Assembly: GCA_016191285.1 (NCBI GenBank)
Contig: JACPPA010000028.1
Location: forward strand, 2,501-66,500
Direction of reading: 5' to 3'
Source of the DNA: Gammaproteobacteria bacterium
Lineage (GTDB): Bacteria > Pseudomonadota > Gammaproteobacteria > Ga0077536
DNA: 64,000 bases
A program made the translations under genes and the position numbers. Below are positions 20,501 through 29,501 of this stretch, piece after piece; positions within the stretch are counted from its first letter, which is position 1; every line of letters begins with the position of its first letter. The notes under the pieces are model-generated. The model was not told where the DNA came from. It saw only the letters and a list, made by a program, of their open reading frames with translations, and did not search any database.

Positions 20501-20896
20501 GTGATCCGGTGTCGCCTGCTCTTCGTCGTCGCACTCGTTTGCGCGCTGAGCGCCTGTCAGTCGTTTGATCCGCCCGCGAAGTTAGAAAGAACCGAGCTTT
20601 ATTTTGGTTTGTCGCGACCCGATGGGCGAACAGTGACCGCGGAACAATGGCAAATCTTTGTGAATGATGTAATAACGCCGCGCTTTCCCGCAGGCTTGAG
20701 TGTGATTGATGCCGCCGGCCAATGGCGCAGTGCCGACGGCTCGATAGCGCATGAACCGAGCAAGCTATTGTTGTTGATTCACCCCGCCGACACCGCCAGC
20801 GAAACGGCGATTGAGGCGATCCGCACCCGCTATCGTGAGCGCTTTCAGCAAGCGTCGGTGCTGAAAGTAACCGTGTCGGCGCGTGCTGAGTTCTGA
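20501..20896 (+). CDS. DUF3574 lipoprotein
   Basis: A 131-residue predicted lipoprotein: the N-terminal hydrophobic stretch ends in the lipobox LSACQ, with Cys at about residue 19. The mature part (ELYFGLSRPDGRTVTAEQW, ITPRFPAGLSVIDAAGQWR) matches DUF3574, a periplasmic family of unknown role. The GTG start lies 1 bp after the hyi stop codon, so translation is probably coupled to the isomerase. The longer open frame upstream runs inside hyi and is rejected. Confidence 0.8.
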   Translation: MIRCRLLFVVALVCALSACQSFDPPAKLERTELYFGLSRPDGRTVTAEQWQIFVNDVITPRFPAGLSVIDAAGQWRSADGSIAHEPSKLLLLIHPADTASETAIEAIRTRYRERFQQASVLKVTVSARAEF

Positions 20897-21059
20897 TTAG
20901 TGTGCGTTACAACAAATCAAAAGTTTAGCTACGAAAATTGTTTTGTACTGCAAAGATTCGCGGATAAATCCGCTCCCACCGCGAACGGCATAAACAATCT
21001 CCTGTTCGCGCGCGCGAGGGGAGAGGGGGAAGGTTGCAACGCTTTCGCTATAATCCGGT

Positions 21060-21764
21060 CTATGCGCGCGTGGTTCCCCACTGGTTCCAAAACGTCAGCG
21101 TGGATGCAGGAAGACGCTGTGCCGGATTTAAGTCCCCGCCCTTCAGCCAGGCCACAGGCAACAGCGCGGCCTGCGTGTAGTCGCGCGGGATCCCGAGTAG
21201 ATCGCCGACTTCGCGCTCATAGAGTAAATGCAGAGTGGTCCAGGCCGAGGCAACGCGGCGCGCGCGCAAGGCCAACATCAACGACCAGGTGGCCGGCAGG
21301 ATCGAGCCGTACATCGATGCTTGGGTAAAGACATCGTCCTGTTCGAAGCGCGATTCGAGACAGGGGATGATGAACACTGGCACGCGTTGTAAATTTTCCA
21401 TCAGGAATCCGCCAGACTTCATCAACGCGGCTTTTTGTTGTTGGCGTAAATCCTCCGCACTGTAGTCGCGCATCATGTTAACGCCAGTGCGTGTGAGAGC
21501 GGTCTTGCCTTCGACGTAGCGTTCCGCGCCTTGCCGATAATAATCGGCAATTTTCGCGCGTAAGCTAGCGTCGGTGACTACCATGAAGCGCCAGGTCTGC
21601 GTGTTTGCACCGGTTGGCGCTTGCAAGGCAATCTCCAGCGCTTCGTTGATCAGCGAGTCTGGCACTGCACGCTCAAGATCCAGGCGCTGGCGTACGCTGC
21701 GCGTGGTCTTAAGCACATGATCGACACTGGCGAGATCGATGGGTTTGGCGGTCTGGTTGGGCAT
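21060..21764 (-). CDS. nitroreductase family flavoprotein
   Basis: An FMN-dependent NAD(P)H oxidoreductase of the nitroreductase fold, 234 residues. TTRSVRQRLDLERAVPDSLI binds the FMN phosphate, APTGANTQTWRFMVV is the flavin/substrate loop, and the end follows the usual dimer pattern. It is the last of five minus-strand genes (acyl-CoA dehydrogenase, P450, two YeeE proteins and this one) with 20-45-bp gaps or overlaps. A role in redox chemistry on the same substrate is possible but not shown. Confidence 0.85.
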   Translation of the reverse strand: MPNQTAKPIDLASVDHVLKTTRSVRQRLDLERAVPDSLINEALEIALQAPTGANTQTWRFMVVTDASLRAKIADYYRQGAERYVEGKTALTRTGVNMMRDYSAEDLRQQQKAALMKSGGFLMENLQRVPVFIIPCLESRFEQDDVFTQASMYGSILPATWSLMLALRARRVASAWTTLHLLYEREVGDLLGIPRDYTQAALLPVAWLKGGDLNPAQRLPASTLTFWNQWGTTRA

Positions 21765-21808
21765 GGGGCGATTCCGGTTATCGTTGAAGCGTGAGGGAAA
21801 ACAATCGT

Positions 21809-22261
21809 TCAGCGGGCCGCGACGCGACCGCTATTCAGAGGTGCGGCCGTGCCGCGACTGGCGAGCCAGCCTTGAAAATAAGCGCCTGCAATCATTCCGC
21901 CGATCGCGATAAGTAGTGGCCAATTGCCGGCGCCTAAACCGGCGATAGCAGGTCCCGGGCACACGCCGGAGATCCCCCAGCCGATACCAAACAGTGCCGC
22001 GCCGCCGATGGTTTGCGAATTCATTGCTGCCGCGTGCCGCCCAAAACTCGCGGCGAAGAATGGCTTGCGTAGAAACCGCGGCGCGAGTTGATAACAAATT
22101 GCAGTAACCGTGGCCGCGCCGCCGAGAACACACAGCAATCCGAAATCCTGAAAGCGCAAGAAACTTAACACCACTTCGGGTTTGATCATTGTCGATAAGG
22201 CGAGGCCGAAGCCAAAGAGCACGCCGGTAATCAACACCGCGAACAAGGATTTGAGATTCAT
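21809..22261 (-). CDS. YeeE/YedE-type membrane protein, C-terminal half-type (DUF6691)
   Basis: A 150-residue membrane protein with about four helices. GIGWGISGVCPGPAIAGLGAG is the second-half motif of YeeE/YedE sulfur-compound transporters, with its conserved cysteine. The ATG at 22261 shares one base with the stop of the upstream YeeE gene, which indicates coupling. In the known family the two halves act together to import thiosulfate or related sulfur compounds, with cysteines relaying the substrate. A longer open frame upstream overlaps the partner gene and is rejected. Confidence 0.85.
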   Translation of the reverse strand: MNLKSLFAVLITGVLFGFGLALSTMIKPEVVLSFLRFQDFGLLCVLGGAATVTAICYQLAPRFLRKPFFAASFGRHAAAMNSQTIGGAALFGIGWGISGVCPGPAIAGLGAGNWPLLIAIGGMIAGAYFQGWLASRGTAAPLNSGRVAAR

Positions 22262-22731
22262 CACAGGCCTCCGAAATGTAAGACAAGATGTGCGGTGAGG
22301 ATGGCGGAGGTTAGAAACGTGACCACCGCGAGCAACGAGGGCACTTGGAGTGAGGCGAGGCCGCAGATGCCGTGACCCGAAGTGCAGCCATTGCTCATCC
22401 GCGCTCCGAAGCCACCGATGAGGCCGCCGATCAAGAGTTGCCACCATTGCACCCGCGTATGCACGGCTTCACCATGGCCCAAGATGTTTGCCCACAGCCA
22501 AGCGCCTAGGATTAATCCCAGTGCCAGCACCAGGCGCCATTGGCGAGAACTGATGAAGCGTGGCTCGTGAAAATAAGTCAATTTAGAAAAATACGACCAC
22601 GTGGAGCTAAACACCGTGCTCATGCCGGTGACGAGTCCGGTGGTTACAAACGCCAGGCTTACCGCGCTGCCAATGAGGATCCCGCCGAGAAGATAGTGGG
22701 CAATGCCATTCGGGAAAAAGGTTTCTAACAT
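22261..22731 (-). CDS. YeeE/YedE-type membrane protein, N-terminal half-type
   Basis: A 156-residue membrane protein with about four or five helices and the hallmark ARMSNGCTSGHGICGLASL, whose cysteines take part in thiosulfate relay in characterised YeeE. It is the partner half of the downstream gene, and together they equal one full-length YeeE. It begins 20 bp after the P450 stop codon, so sulfur-compound transport is apparently co-expressed with a P450 and an acyl-CoA dehydrogenase, an unusual context. Confidence 0.88.
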   Translation of the reverse strand: MLETFFPNGIAHYLLGGILIGSAVSLAFVTTGLVTGMSTVFSSTWSYFSKLTYFHEPRFISSRQWRLVLALGLILGAWLWANILGHGEAVHTRVQWWQLLIGGLIGGFGARMSNGCTSGHGICGLASLQVPSLLAVVTFLTSAILTAHLVLHFGGL

Positions 22732-22751
22732 AGGGTTTACTCCGCTCTGGG

Positions 22752-24032
22752 TTAACGCATCTTAAAGCGTATGGGCACGGATTTCGGGCCCGATACAAAT
22801 TCCGATTCGATGATTCTACCGTCTCCGGCCATTTCGACGCTTTCGAGCTGCGGCAATAGTTGTTCCCATAAAGCGCGCATTTCCAGCCGCGCCAAATGTT
22901 GACCCAAGCAGACGTGAGCGCCGTGGCCGAAGCCCACGTGGCGATTCGGATTGCGATCGAGTCTAAATTTAAAGGGCGCGTCAAACACGGCCTCGTCCCG
23001 ATTGCCGGAGGGATATGAGAGATACAGTCGATCGCCTTTAGCAATCTTCTCGCCGCTTAAGACGCAATCATCGGTCGCATGCCGAATAAATTGTTTGACC
23101 GGAGTGGCCCAGCGAATGGCTTCTTCGACGAACGCTGGTACCAACCCAATATCGGCCTTGAGTTGCTGGAACAGCGCGGGATTCTCGGCGAGTATCCACA
23201 TCGCCGTGGCCGTGGTGTGTGAGGTAGTATCGTGACCCGCAGTCGACAGAATGCCGTAATACGAGATCGCGGCGATGTGTTCCATCGGCTCGCCGTCGAT
23301 TTTCGCATTCGCCACGAGTGAGGCGATATCGTCGCGCGGCGCTGCGCGACGCTCCGCCATCAGTGCGGTGTAATACTCATTGAATTCGTCAAAGACCATC
23401 TTCCACGTGCGCGCTTGATGCGTGGGATCGCGAGGGTCTGTGCCCGGGCGCCGCAGATCGGGATCCGCCCAGCTGAAGAGCCATTGCGTGAGTCGCAGCA
23501 TTTTAGGATGGTCGGCGCGTGGTACCCCAATGAGATCGAGCACCACGCCGAGCGGATAGGGCATCGCGACTTCACGCGCCCAATCGATGGTGTCGCCCGC
23601 ATCTCGCAGGCGCGCCACTTGTTCGGCCGCAATGCTGCTGATTTTGGCTTGAAGCTGGGCGACATTTTGCGGCGAAAACGCTTTAACCGTGACTTGGCGG
23701 TATTTCGGGTGTTCGGGCGGATCAAGCTGCACCAAGGAGCGAAAAAGATTGTACGCACCGCCGGTGAATTCCTTGACCAGGGCCTCGCCGGCCTGCGTTA
23801 TCAACGTGGCCGAGCGGTCCGCGCTGTGAAACAGCACGTTCTGGCGGCTGACCTCCAAAATATCCGCATGCCGCGCCACGATCCAATGCGGATCAAAACC
23901 CGGTACGTGCGCTTGTGCCAGGCCGTAATCGCGTCGAACTTCACTTAGCACTTGATCGACGAGTCCGCGCACGGCGAAGCTCGCCGGGTTGAATACCGGC
24001 GCGACGAGTTCAGTTGGAATAATTTTCATCAT
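22752..24032 (-). CDS. cytochrome P450
   Basis: A soluble bacterial P450 monooxygenase of 426 residues. The I-helix oxygen-activation motif is AGHDTTSH around residue 267, the K-helix ExxR is in EEAIRWATP, and the heme loop GFGHGAHVCLGQHLA has the Cys ligand at about residue 375. The PERF-type region and overall length resemble CYP families that hydroxylate terpenes, steroids or alkyl side chains. No ferredoxin or reductase gene is adjacent, so redox partners must come from elsewhere. It is cotranscribed with the upstream acyl-CoA dehydrogenase (39-bp gap). Confidence 0.93.
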   Translation of the reverse strand: MMKIIPTELVAPVFNPASFAVRGLVDQVLSEVRRDYGLAQAHVPGFDPHWIVARHADILEVSRQNVLFHSADRSATLITQAGEALVKEFTGGAYNLFRSLVQLDPPEHPKYRQVTVKAFSPQNVAQLQAKISSIAAEQVARLRDAGDTIDWAREVAMPYPLGVVLDLIGVPRADHPKMLRLTQWLFSWADPDLRRPGTDPRDPTHQARTWKMVFDEFNEYYTALMAERRAAPRDDIASLVANAKIDGEPMEHIAAISYYGILSTAGHDTTSHTTATAMWILAENPALFQQLKADIGLVPAFVEEAIRWATPVKQFIRHATDDCVLSGEKIAKGDRLYLSYPSGNRDEAVFDAPFKFRLDRNPNRHVGFGHGAHVCLGQHLARLEMRALWEQLLPQLESVEMAGDGRIIESEFVSGPKSVPIRFKMR

Positions 24033-24071
24033 CCGATTTGCGCTCCGTTCCTAAGAAAACCACTAACCGTC

Positions 24072-25223
24072 TTATTGCAGTGCCTGACGCATAAGGTCGC
24101 GTGCAATCACGAGGCGCTGGATCTGCGAGGTACCTTCGTAGATCTGCAACAGCTTGGCATCACGCATGAGTTTTTCGACGACGAATTCCTGGGTATAACC
24201 GTAGCCACCAAAAATCTGCACGGCATCGGTGGTCACGCGCATCGCCGCATCGCCGCCGAAGGCCTTGGCACAGGCGCCGTGACTACCGCGTAAGTTGCCG
24301 ACATCGACTGCATTGGCAGCGTGTAAGCACAGTAGCCGTGAGGCTTGATACGCTATCTCCATATCCGCCAACATGGACGAGACCATTTGATGATTGATGA
24401 TGGGCTCGCCAAAGGTCCGACGTTGCATCGCATAGCGCACCGATTCATCGCGAGCGCGGCGAATTACACCCGCAGCGCCGCCGGCGATCCACGGCCGCGA
24501 ACGATCAAATGTCGCCATCGCGAGTTTAAACCCATGCGCGGGTCCGGCCACTAGATTAGCCATTGGCACTTCCACATCCTCGAACACCACGTCCCCGGTG
24601 TGTGAGCAGCGTTGACCGAGCTTGTGAATCAAACTTTCCCAGCGCACCCCCGGCCAACCGGCTTCAACGACAAAGGTCGCGATCCCGCCGTGGCCTTTCG
24701 AACCTTGCTCGCGCGCGAACACGACATAGAAATCCGCTACATCGGCATTGGTGATCCAGCGCTTACGACCATTGAGCACAAACTTGTCGCCGCGCTTGGT
24801 GAATTTAGTCGATAGATTAGCGACATCGGAGCCGGCATCCGGTTCGGAGCAGGCGAAGGCTGCGTAACCATGCGCCGCGGTCAACCGGCCAAGATATTCC
24901 TTGCGCGCGCCAATATTATCCGCGAGCAGCAGGGGTAGCGCGGCCAAACTGTTGGCCGCGACCGAGGTGCCAATGCCCAAGCAACCGTAATTGATTTCCT
25001 CCAACACCAACACATGATCGTGACATGACAAGCCGGCGCCACCGAGGTTTTCCGGGAACTCGAGATTCATTAGTCCTAATTCCCACAGCGCTCGCATGAC
25101 GGCGTGCGGAAATTCCGAAGATCGATCCAGCGCCTGATCGAGTCGCGGCTCGATAATCTGTTCGCGTACGAAACGTCGCGCCGTGTCGGTAATCATCTGT
25201 TGGTGTTCGGTGAGTGCTGCCAT
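24072..25223 (-). CDS. acyl-CoA dehydrogenase
   Basis: An FAD enzyme that introduces an alpha,beta double bond into acyl-CoA. It shows all family blocks: the N-terminal helical domain, ACSEPDAGSDVANLSTKF, GRKRWITNADVADFYVVFA, RRTFGEPIINHQMVSSMLADM, and the catalytic Glu in LLQIYEGTSQIQRLVIARD. About 383 residues is normal. The start ATG at 25223 (MAALTEHQQMITDTARRF) is chosen because the upstream open frame has no family similarity. It is first in the operon with the P450 and YeeE genes and divergent from a sulfotransferase. Confidence 0.92.
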   Translation of the reverse strand: MAALTEHQQMITDTARRFVREQIIEPRLDQALDRSSEFPHAVMRALWELGLMNLEFPENLGGAGLSCHDHVLVLEEINYGCLGIGTSVAANSLAALPLLLADNIGARKEYLGRLTAAHGYAAFACSEPDAGSDVANLSTKFTKRGDKFVLNGRKRWITNADVADFYVVFAREQGSKGHGGIATFVVEAGWPGVRWESLIHKLGQRCSHTGDVVFEDVEVPMANLVAGPAHGFKLAMATFDRSRPWIAGGAAGVIRRARDESVRYAMQRRTFGEPIINHQMVSSMLADMEIAYQASRLLCLHAANAVDVGNLRGSHGACAKAFGGDAAMRVTTDAVQIFGGYGYTQEFVVEKLMRDAKLLQIYEGTSQIQRLVIARDLMRQALQ

Positions 25224-25527
25224 GGCGTGGGTCCAAGGTGGGATACCGCGAGCGTAGCGCGAATGCCCGTCAGGCGGAATCCCAAGCCGGCGGTGGCGAG
25301 ATGAAACATCACTGCTACTGTCAATGCGCCCAGCCACGCCAGCGCTCGCTTACCGAATAGACGGAAAAAACGAACACCGGACGTAACGTGCGGCGCTTCC
25401 GCTTCAATGCAGAGCGAGGGACCGATAGAATCGAGCGATCACCACGAGGGCATGAGCGCAGGCAGTGACAGTTTGCGCGAGGCGCGCCGCCGTGAAGCGA
25501 GTGAAACCGATCATTGAGCGAGACCTT

Positions 25528-26478
25528 ATGACGACACTGCAACATAGTCTAATTAGTCGACCACAGGTAACCCATGTCTATCGCAATACGTTCATGGACA
25601 GCGGGCGGTGGGAATCGTGGACGCCGCGCGACGGCGATATCATGGTCTGCACGCCGTACAAAGCGGGCACCACGTGGACGCAGATGATCTGCGCGTTGCT
25701 CATTTTCCAATCGCCGAACCTACCGCTGCCGCTTGGCGAATTGTCGCCGTGGTTCGAACTGCGTGCGTATGACTTCGACGATTTGCTCGCACGCTATACC
25801 GCACAGACACATCGACGCTTTATTAAAACGCACACGCCACTCGATGGCCTGCCGTATTACAACAATGTTACTTATTTGTACTGCGGACGGGATCCGCGCG
25901 ACATCTTCATCTCCATGCAAAACCACAAGGACAATCAAAACGCTGGTCGGGTAGTCGAGTTGCTAACGAGATTTGGCGAAACGCTTTCACCACCCGTCGC
26001 GCTACCTGAAGATATCAACGAACGCTTTCAATTGTGGTTAACCACGGGCGCTTTTGAGTGGGAGCAGGATGGTTTTCCGTACTGGTCGGTGTTCCATCAT
26101 GCCGCGAGTTTCTGGGCGTATCGCGCCTTGCCGAACTTGCATTTTCTACATTACGCCGATCTCAAAGCGAATTTAGCTGCCCAAATGCGACGCGTTGCCG
26201 CGCTGCTTGGCATCGAAGTCGATCCCGCGCAATGGCCAACCCTAGTCAAGGCCGCGGGCTTTGAGGAAATGAAACGCAACGCCGATCGTGTCGCGCCAGA
26301 TACCGACCTCGGCCTATGGAACAGCAACGCGCAGTTTTTTAACCGCGGCACCAATGCGCAATGGCGCGAGTTTTTATCACCCGAAAGTCTGGCGTTGTAT
26401 GAAAGCGTCAAAAGCAAGCGAGTTCTGCCCGAACTTGGTACGTGGTTGGAACAGGGCGCGGGCGCGACGAGTGATTGA
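25528..26478 (+). CDS. PAPS-dependent sulfotransferase
   Basis: A Sulfotransfer_1 domain enzyme of the kind that moves sulfate from PAPS to a hydroxyl group. The 5'-phosphosulfate loop is TPYKAGTTWTQ, the 3'-phosphate site is YLYCGRDPRDIFISMQNH, and the C-terminal RGTNAQWREFLS matches the RxGxxGDW region. The 316-residue length fits. The ATG at 25528 lies just before the conserved region. It is divergent from the acyl-CoA dehydrogenase/P450 operon and could act on hydroxylated products made there. That link is inference. Confidence 0.9.
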   Translation: MTTLQHSLISRPQVTHVYRNTFMDSGRWESWTPRDGDIMVCTPYKAGTTWTQMICALLIFQSPNLPLPLGELSPWFELRAYDFDDLLARYTAQTHRRFIKTHTPLDGLPYYNNVTYLYCGRDPRDIFISMQNHKDNQNAGRVVELLTRFGETLSPPVALPEDINERFQLWLTTGAFEWEQDGFPYWSVFHHAASFWAYRALPNLHFLHYADLKANLAAQMRRVAALLGIEVDPAQWPTLVKAAGFEEMKRNADRVAPDTDLGLWNSNAQFFNRGTNAQWREFLSPESLALYESVKSKRVLPELGTWLEQGAGATSD

Positions 26479-26614
26479 ATTGGACCTGTATTCGCGCAAT
26501 CAAAACGGCGGCGCGAAACCGCGTACCTAATACGGGGCGCTCGCGCGGATTTATTCCCCCTCCCGCAACGGGCTGTCTCTTGTGCACATTTTTGCAGCAG
26601 CGACAGCGGCCGCA

Positions 26615-26838
26615 TGCCAACTGCCGTCATGCCGGCGAATGCCGCATCCAAACTGCCGTCATTCCGGCGAATGCCGGAATCCAGTACGGTTTCGCGGCGC
26701 ATCGCGCGTGGAAAAAGCGCTCTAAGATTAGCAACGTCAGTGGAAGCTGGACCTTAATGAGCGCACGAACCCACGTTGGGAAGACCGGTATTCGGGGGTG
26801 CTCCAAGGCCCTCTGGATTCCGGTGTTCGTCGGAATGA
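26615..26838. repeat. intergenic palindromic repeats bracketing 130 bp
   Basis: Two direct copies of a CTGCCGTCATNCCGGCGAAT unit (from 26620 and 26653) are followed by an inverted relative (CTGGATTCCGG to CGGAATGA, 26814-26838). The outer pair match over about 22 of 26 bases. The unit resembles the widespread TCATTCCGGC-type intergenic repeats of Proteobacteria, and the arrangement is MITE-like. The rest of 26479-27083 has no firm gene. Confidence 0.6.
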
Positions 26839-26841
26839 AGG

Positions 26842-27057
26842 TTGGGTTGCACAGGGTACTTCAGAATTGCGCCGCTCAAGGTTGTTGGTATTTTCGCTTC
26901 GCTATTTGTGCTAGCTGGAATCATAGGCTTCGCCAGCGATTTTTTTGCATGGATTTCTGGTGGAAGCACGAGTCCTTTATTTCGCCGTTCGGTTGATGCC
27001 GCCAATCAAGTGGAATTAGCGCTTGCATCCGTGTTCGTGTGTCGTTATCTTAACTAA
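26842..27057 (+). CDS. possible small membrane protein
   Basis: A 71-codon frame with one strongly hydrophobic stretch (LKVVGIFASLFVLAGIIGFA) and a following FFAWISGG. I do not recognise a family. The first codons derive from the intergenic repeat, so either the start lies further in or this is a decayed gene. It ends shortly before the Rrf2 gene. Support is weak and comes only from hydrophobicity. Confidence 0.25.
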   Translation: MGCTGYFRIAPLKVVGIFASLFVLAGIIGFASDFFAWISGGSTSPLFRRSVDAANQVELALASVFVCRYLN

Positions 27058-27083
27058 GACTAATATTGTCCGAGTAAAAATAA

Positions 27084-27608
27084 ATGGCTCTCTATAGCGC
27101 GAGTGTCGAATACGGGCTGCATTGTTTGCTCTATTTGGTCGATGCTTCAGGCAGCGCCAAAGCGAGTAGCAATGACCTCGCGGAGTTCCAGGGTATATCC
27201 TCGTCCTACGTTGCGAAATTGTTCACCCAGCTCAAGACGGCTGGCTTGGTAAGGGCCATTGAGGGTGCGCAGGGCGGCTATCAACTGGCGCGTCGCGCCG
27301 ACGATATCACCGTGCTTGATGTCGTCGAAGCCCTTGATGGCGAGAAGCCGCTATTTCAGTGCAGGGAGATACGGCGGCAATGCGCGTTGTTCGATTCGTC
27401 ACCGCCAAATTGGGCAACCAAAGGACTGTGCGGCATTCACGCCGTGATGCGCGAGGCTGAAATCCAGATGAAGCGGAGCCTCGCGCAGCACACGTTGGCC
27501 GATCTATCGCAACGCGTGGATCGCAAGGCGCCCAAAACATTTTCGATCGATGTCAATGCGTGGTTCGAAGGCCGACGCGCCTCGAAATCCCGTCGACAAT
27601 CCACCTAA
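27084..27608 (+). CDS. Rrf2-family transcriptional regulator
   Basis: A winged-helix repressor of the Rrf2 (IscR/NsrR-like) family, 174 residues. The N-terminal ALYSASVEYGLHCLLYLVD and the recognition region GISSSYVAKLFTQLKTAGLVRAIEGAQGGYQLAR are typical. Three cysteines in the dimer-helix region (CREIRRQC, then GLCGIH) match the pattern that binds an Fe-S cluster in redox-sensing members. It lies 19 bp ahead of the flavoprotein gene in the same direction and probably regulates that unit in response to NO, iron or redox state. Confidence 0.92.
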   Translation: MALYSASVEYGLHCLLYLVDASGSAKASSNDLAEFQGISSSYVAKLFTQLKTAGLVRAIEGAQGGYQLARRADDITVLDVVEALDGEKPLFQCREIRRQCALFDSSPPNWATKGLCGIHAVMREAEIQMKRSLAQHTLADLSQRVDRKAPKTFSIDVNAWFEGRRASKSRRQST

Positions 27609-27627
27609 CAAAACTACGGAGCAGACC

Positions 27628-28833
27628 ATGCATCAGCTTGTCATCATAGGCGGCGGCTTCGCAGGTCTTTGGGCCGCGCTAACGGCCGCGCGGGAGGCCA
27701 ACAATCACGCGGCGGACGTACGCATTACCGTGGTGGCGCGCGACAAATATCTAACAGTGCGCCCGCGCCTCTATGAAGTGTTTACCGACGCCATGCGCGC
27801 CCCGTTAAACCCGGTGTTAACCCCATTGGGGATTCAACTCAAGGTCGGCGTTGCCACGACCCTCGACACTAAAGCCAAGTCCGTCGAAGTCCGCGGCGAG
27901 GAAGGCAACGTTACGCTGCCCTACGATCGCTTGGTGCTTGCGGCCGGAAGCGAACAACGACCGTTGGAGATCCCGGGCGCGGCCGAGTTTTCGCTCAATA
28001 TCGACACTTTTGGCGGCGCCCGATCTTTCGACCGGCACCTGCGCGAAGTGCTGCGTTCGCCCGCGCAACCCGGCCGGTCAACTTTCGTCATCGTGGGCGC
28101 CGGATTCACCGGCATTGAATTGGCCACTGAAATGCGGAATCGCATTCGCCTCCACAGCGATGCGGACACCGCGCGCGCGGCGCGGGTCATTCTGGTCGAA
28201 CGGGAAAACGTGGTCGGCCCGGATTTAGGTACGAATCCACGACCCCATATCGAGGCTGCGTTACGCGACGCCAACGTCGAGACTTATCTTGGCGCACGCC
28301 TGGCGAAGATCGAGCGGGACGCCGTCACGCTGGCGAGCGGCGAGCGGATTGCGACGGCCACCGTCGTCGTGACCGCTGGACTAAAAGCACATCCCATTGC
28401 CGGCCAGCTCCGTGTCGAACTGGATCGTCAAGGACGCGTAATGGTGGACCCGATGTTACGCGTCAATGGGGTGCCGACGGCATTCGCCGCTGGCGACATC
28501 GCGCACGCCCACACCGACGACGATCATGTCGCGTTAATGTCGTGTCAGCACGCGATCCCAATGGGCAAGTTTGCCGGTTACAACGCCGCGCATGATCTGC
28601 TCGGTTTGCCGCTGCGCGCCTATTCCCAGCCGAACTACGTCACCTGCCTGGACTTAGGCGAATCGGGCGCGCTGTTCACGCAAGGCTGGGATCGCAAGCC
28701 CGAACAATTCGGGCTAGAGGTTAAATCACTGAAGCGGATGGTTAATACCCAGTGGATCTACCCTCCCACTGGTAACCGCGACGCGATCTTGACCGCGGCG
28801 GATCTGGACGCGCCGTGGCCGCCAGCGGTCTAA
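27628..28833 (+). CDS. NDH-2-like NAD(P)/FAD-dependent oxidoreductase
   Basis: A two-dinucleotide-domain flavoprotein resembling type II NADH dehydrogenases. FAD binds at VIIGGGFAGLWAALTAARE at the N-terminus, NAD(P)H at FVIVGAGFTGIELATEMRN in the middle, and the second FAD contact is TAFAAGDIAH. The 401-residue length fits. No C-terminal amphipathic helix stands out, so membrane quinone reduction is likely but not certain. The ATG at 27628 follows ACGGAGC. It is paired with the Rrf2 gene, and a 12-bp hairpin overlaps its stop codon. Confidence 0.88.
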   Translation: MHQLVIIGGGFAGLWAALTAAREANNHAADVRITVVARDKYLTVRPRLYEVFTDAMRAPLNPVLTPLGIQLKVGVATTLDTKAKSVEVRGEEGNVTLPYDRLVLAAGSEQRPLEIPGAAEFSLNIDTFGGARSFDRHLREVLRSPAQPGRSTFVIVGAGFTGIELATEMRNRIRLHSDADTARAARVILVERENVVGPDLGTNPRPHIEAALRDANVETYLGARLAKIERDAVTLASGERIATATVVVTAGLKAHPIAGQLRVELDRQGRVMVDPMLRVNGVPTAFAAGDIAHAHTDDDHVALMSCQHAIPMGKFAGYNAAHDLLGLPLRAYSQPNYVTCLDLGESGALFTQGWDRKPEQFGLEVKSLKRMVNTQWIYPPTGNRDAILTAADLDAPWPPAV

Positions 28834-28989
28834 GGAATCTCTGCAAAAGGCAGAGATTCCTTAAGGCACAGGGAAGTGCCGCCATTTTCAATGGTCGAAG
28901 ACCGTTGAAAATGAAGGGAACAAAAATGACACTTTTTGTTTCCCTTACTCTGAAAAGTCCAGGAGGGACTTATTCAGAGTTTCCCTAAA
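28832..28989. repeat. multi-hairpin dispersed repeat, copy A
   Basis: Four consecutive hairpins fill the gap after the flavoprotein gene: AAGGAATCTCTG with its complement (28832-28862, overlapping the TAA and possibly terminating transcription), then stems on CATTTTCAATGG, AAGGGAACAAAAA and ACTCTGAA/TTCAGAGT. The segment 28865-28989 recurs in inverted orientation at 58896-59022 with roughly 85-90 percent identity by eye. It contains no open frame. It looks like a non-autonomous mobile repeat or large REP/BIME-type element. Confidence 0.8.
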
Positions 28990-29044
28990 TCAATATCCAC
29001 GAGTCGTGCGCAACTGCGATTACAAATCGATAAGGAGAATTTCC

Positions 29045-29464
29045 GTGATACGAAACTTACTTTATGCAGCCTTGATCACACCCTTGACGTTATCCGCCGC
29101 GTTTGCGGATTCCAATGCGCCAAGGCAGGAAACGGTTACCCCGGTCTTTCAGCACGAAATCCCCAACATTCCCGGCAAGACCCTGGTCAGCGTCGTCGTG
29201 AATTACGCCCCCGGCGCCAAGTCGGTGTCGCATCATCATGCGCGATCGGCGTTCATTTATGCCTACGTGCTGGCGGGGGAAATCCGCAGCCAAGTCGACA
29301 ACCAACCAGCCAAGGTCTACAAGACGGGCGAAGTGTTTTTCGAAGGCCCTGGCGCGCAACACAAGATCAGCGAGAACGCGAGCACGACCAAACCGGCCAG
29401 TCTGCTCGCGGTTCTTATTGTTGATTCCAAAGATCAACCGCTGACCACGCCGGATATCAAGTGA
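29045..29464 (+). CDS. exported cupin-domain protein
   Basis: A 139-residue protein with a signal peptide (MIRNLLYAALITPLTLSAAFA then D) and one cupin barrel: the metal-binding motif is KSVSHHHARSAFIYAYVLAGE and the second motif GEVFFEGPGAQHKIS. Such periplasmic single cupins may bind a metal or act as small dioxygenases. No substrate can be inferred. The GTG start at 29045 is fixed by AAGGAG 8 nt before it. It follows the repeat behind the NDH-2-like gene and probably has its own promoter. Confidence 0.85.
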   Translation: MIRNLLYAALITPLTLSAAFADSNAPRQETVTPVFQHEIPNIPGKTLVSVVVNYAPGAKSVSHHHARSAFIYAYVLAGEIRSQVDNQPAKVYKTGEVFFEGPGAQHKISENASTTKPASLLAVLIVDSKDQPLTTPDIK

Positions 29465-29501
29465 GTTAACCCATGACACAGAAAGGCGAATCGATTCGGC
29501 G

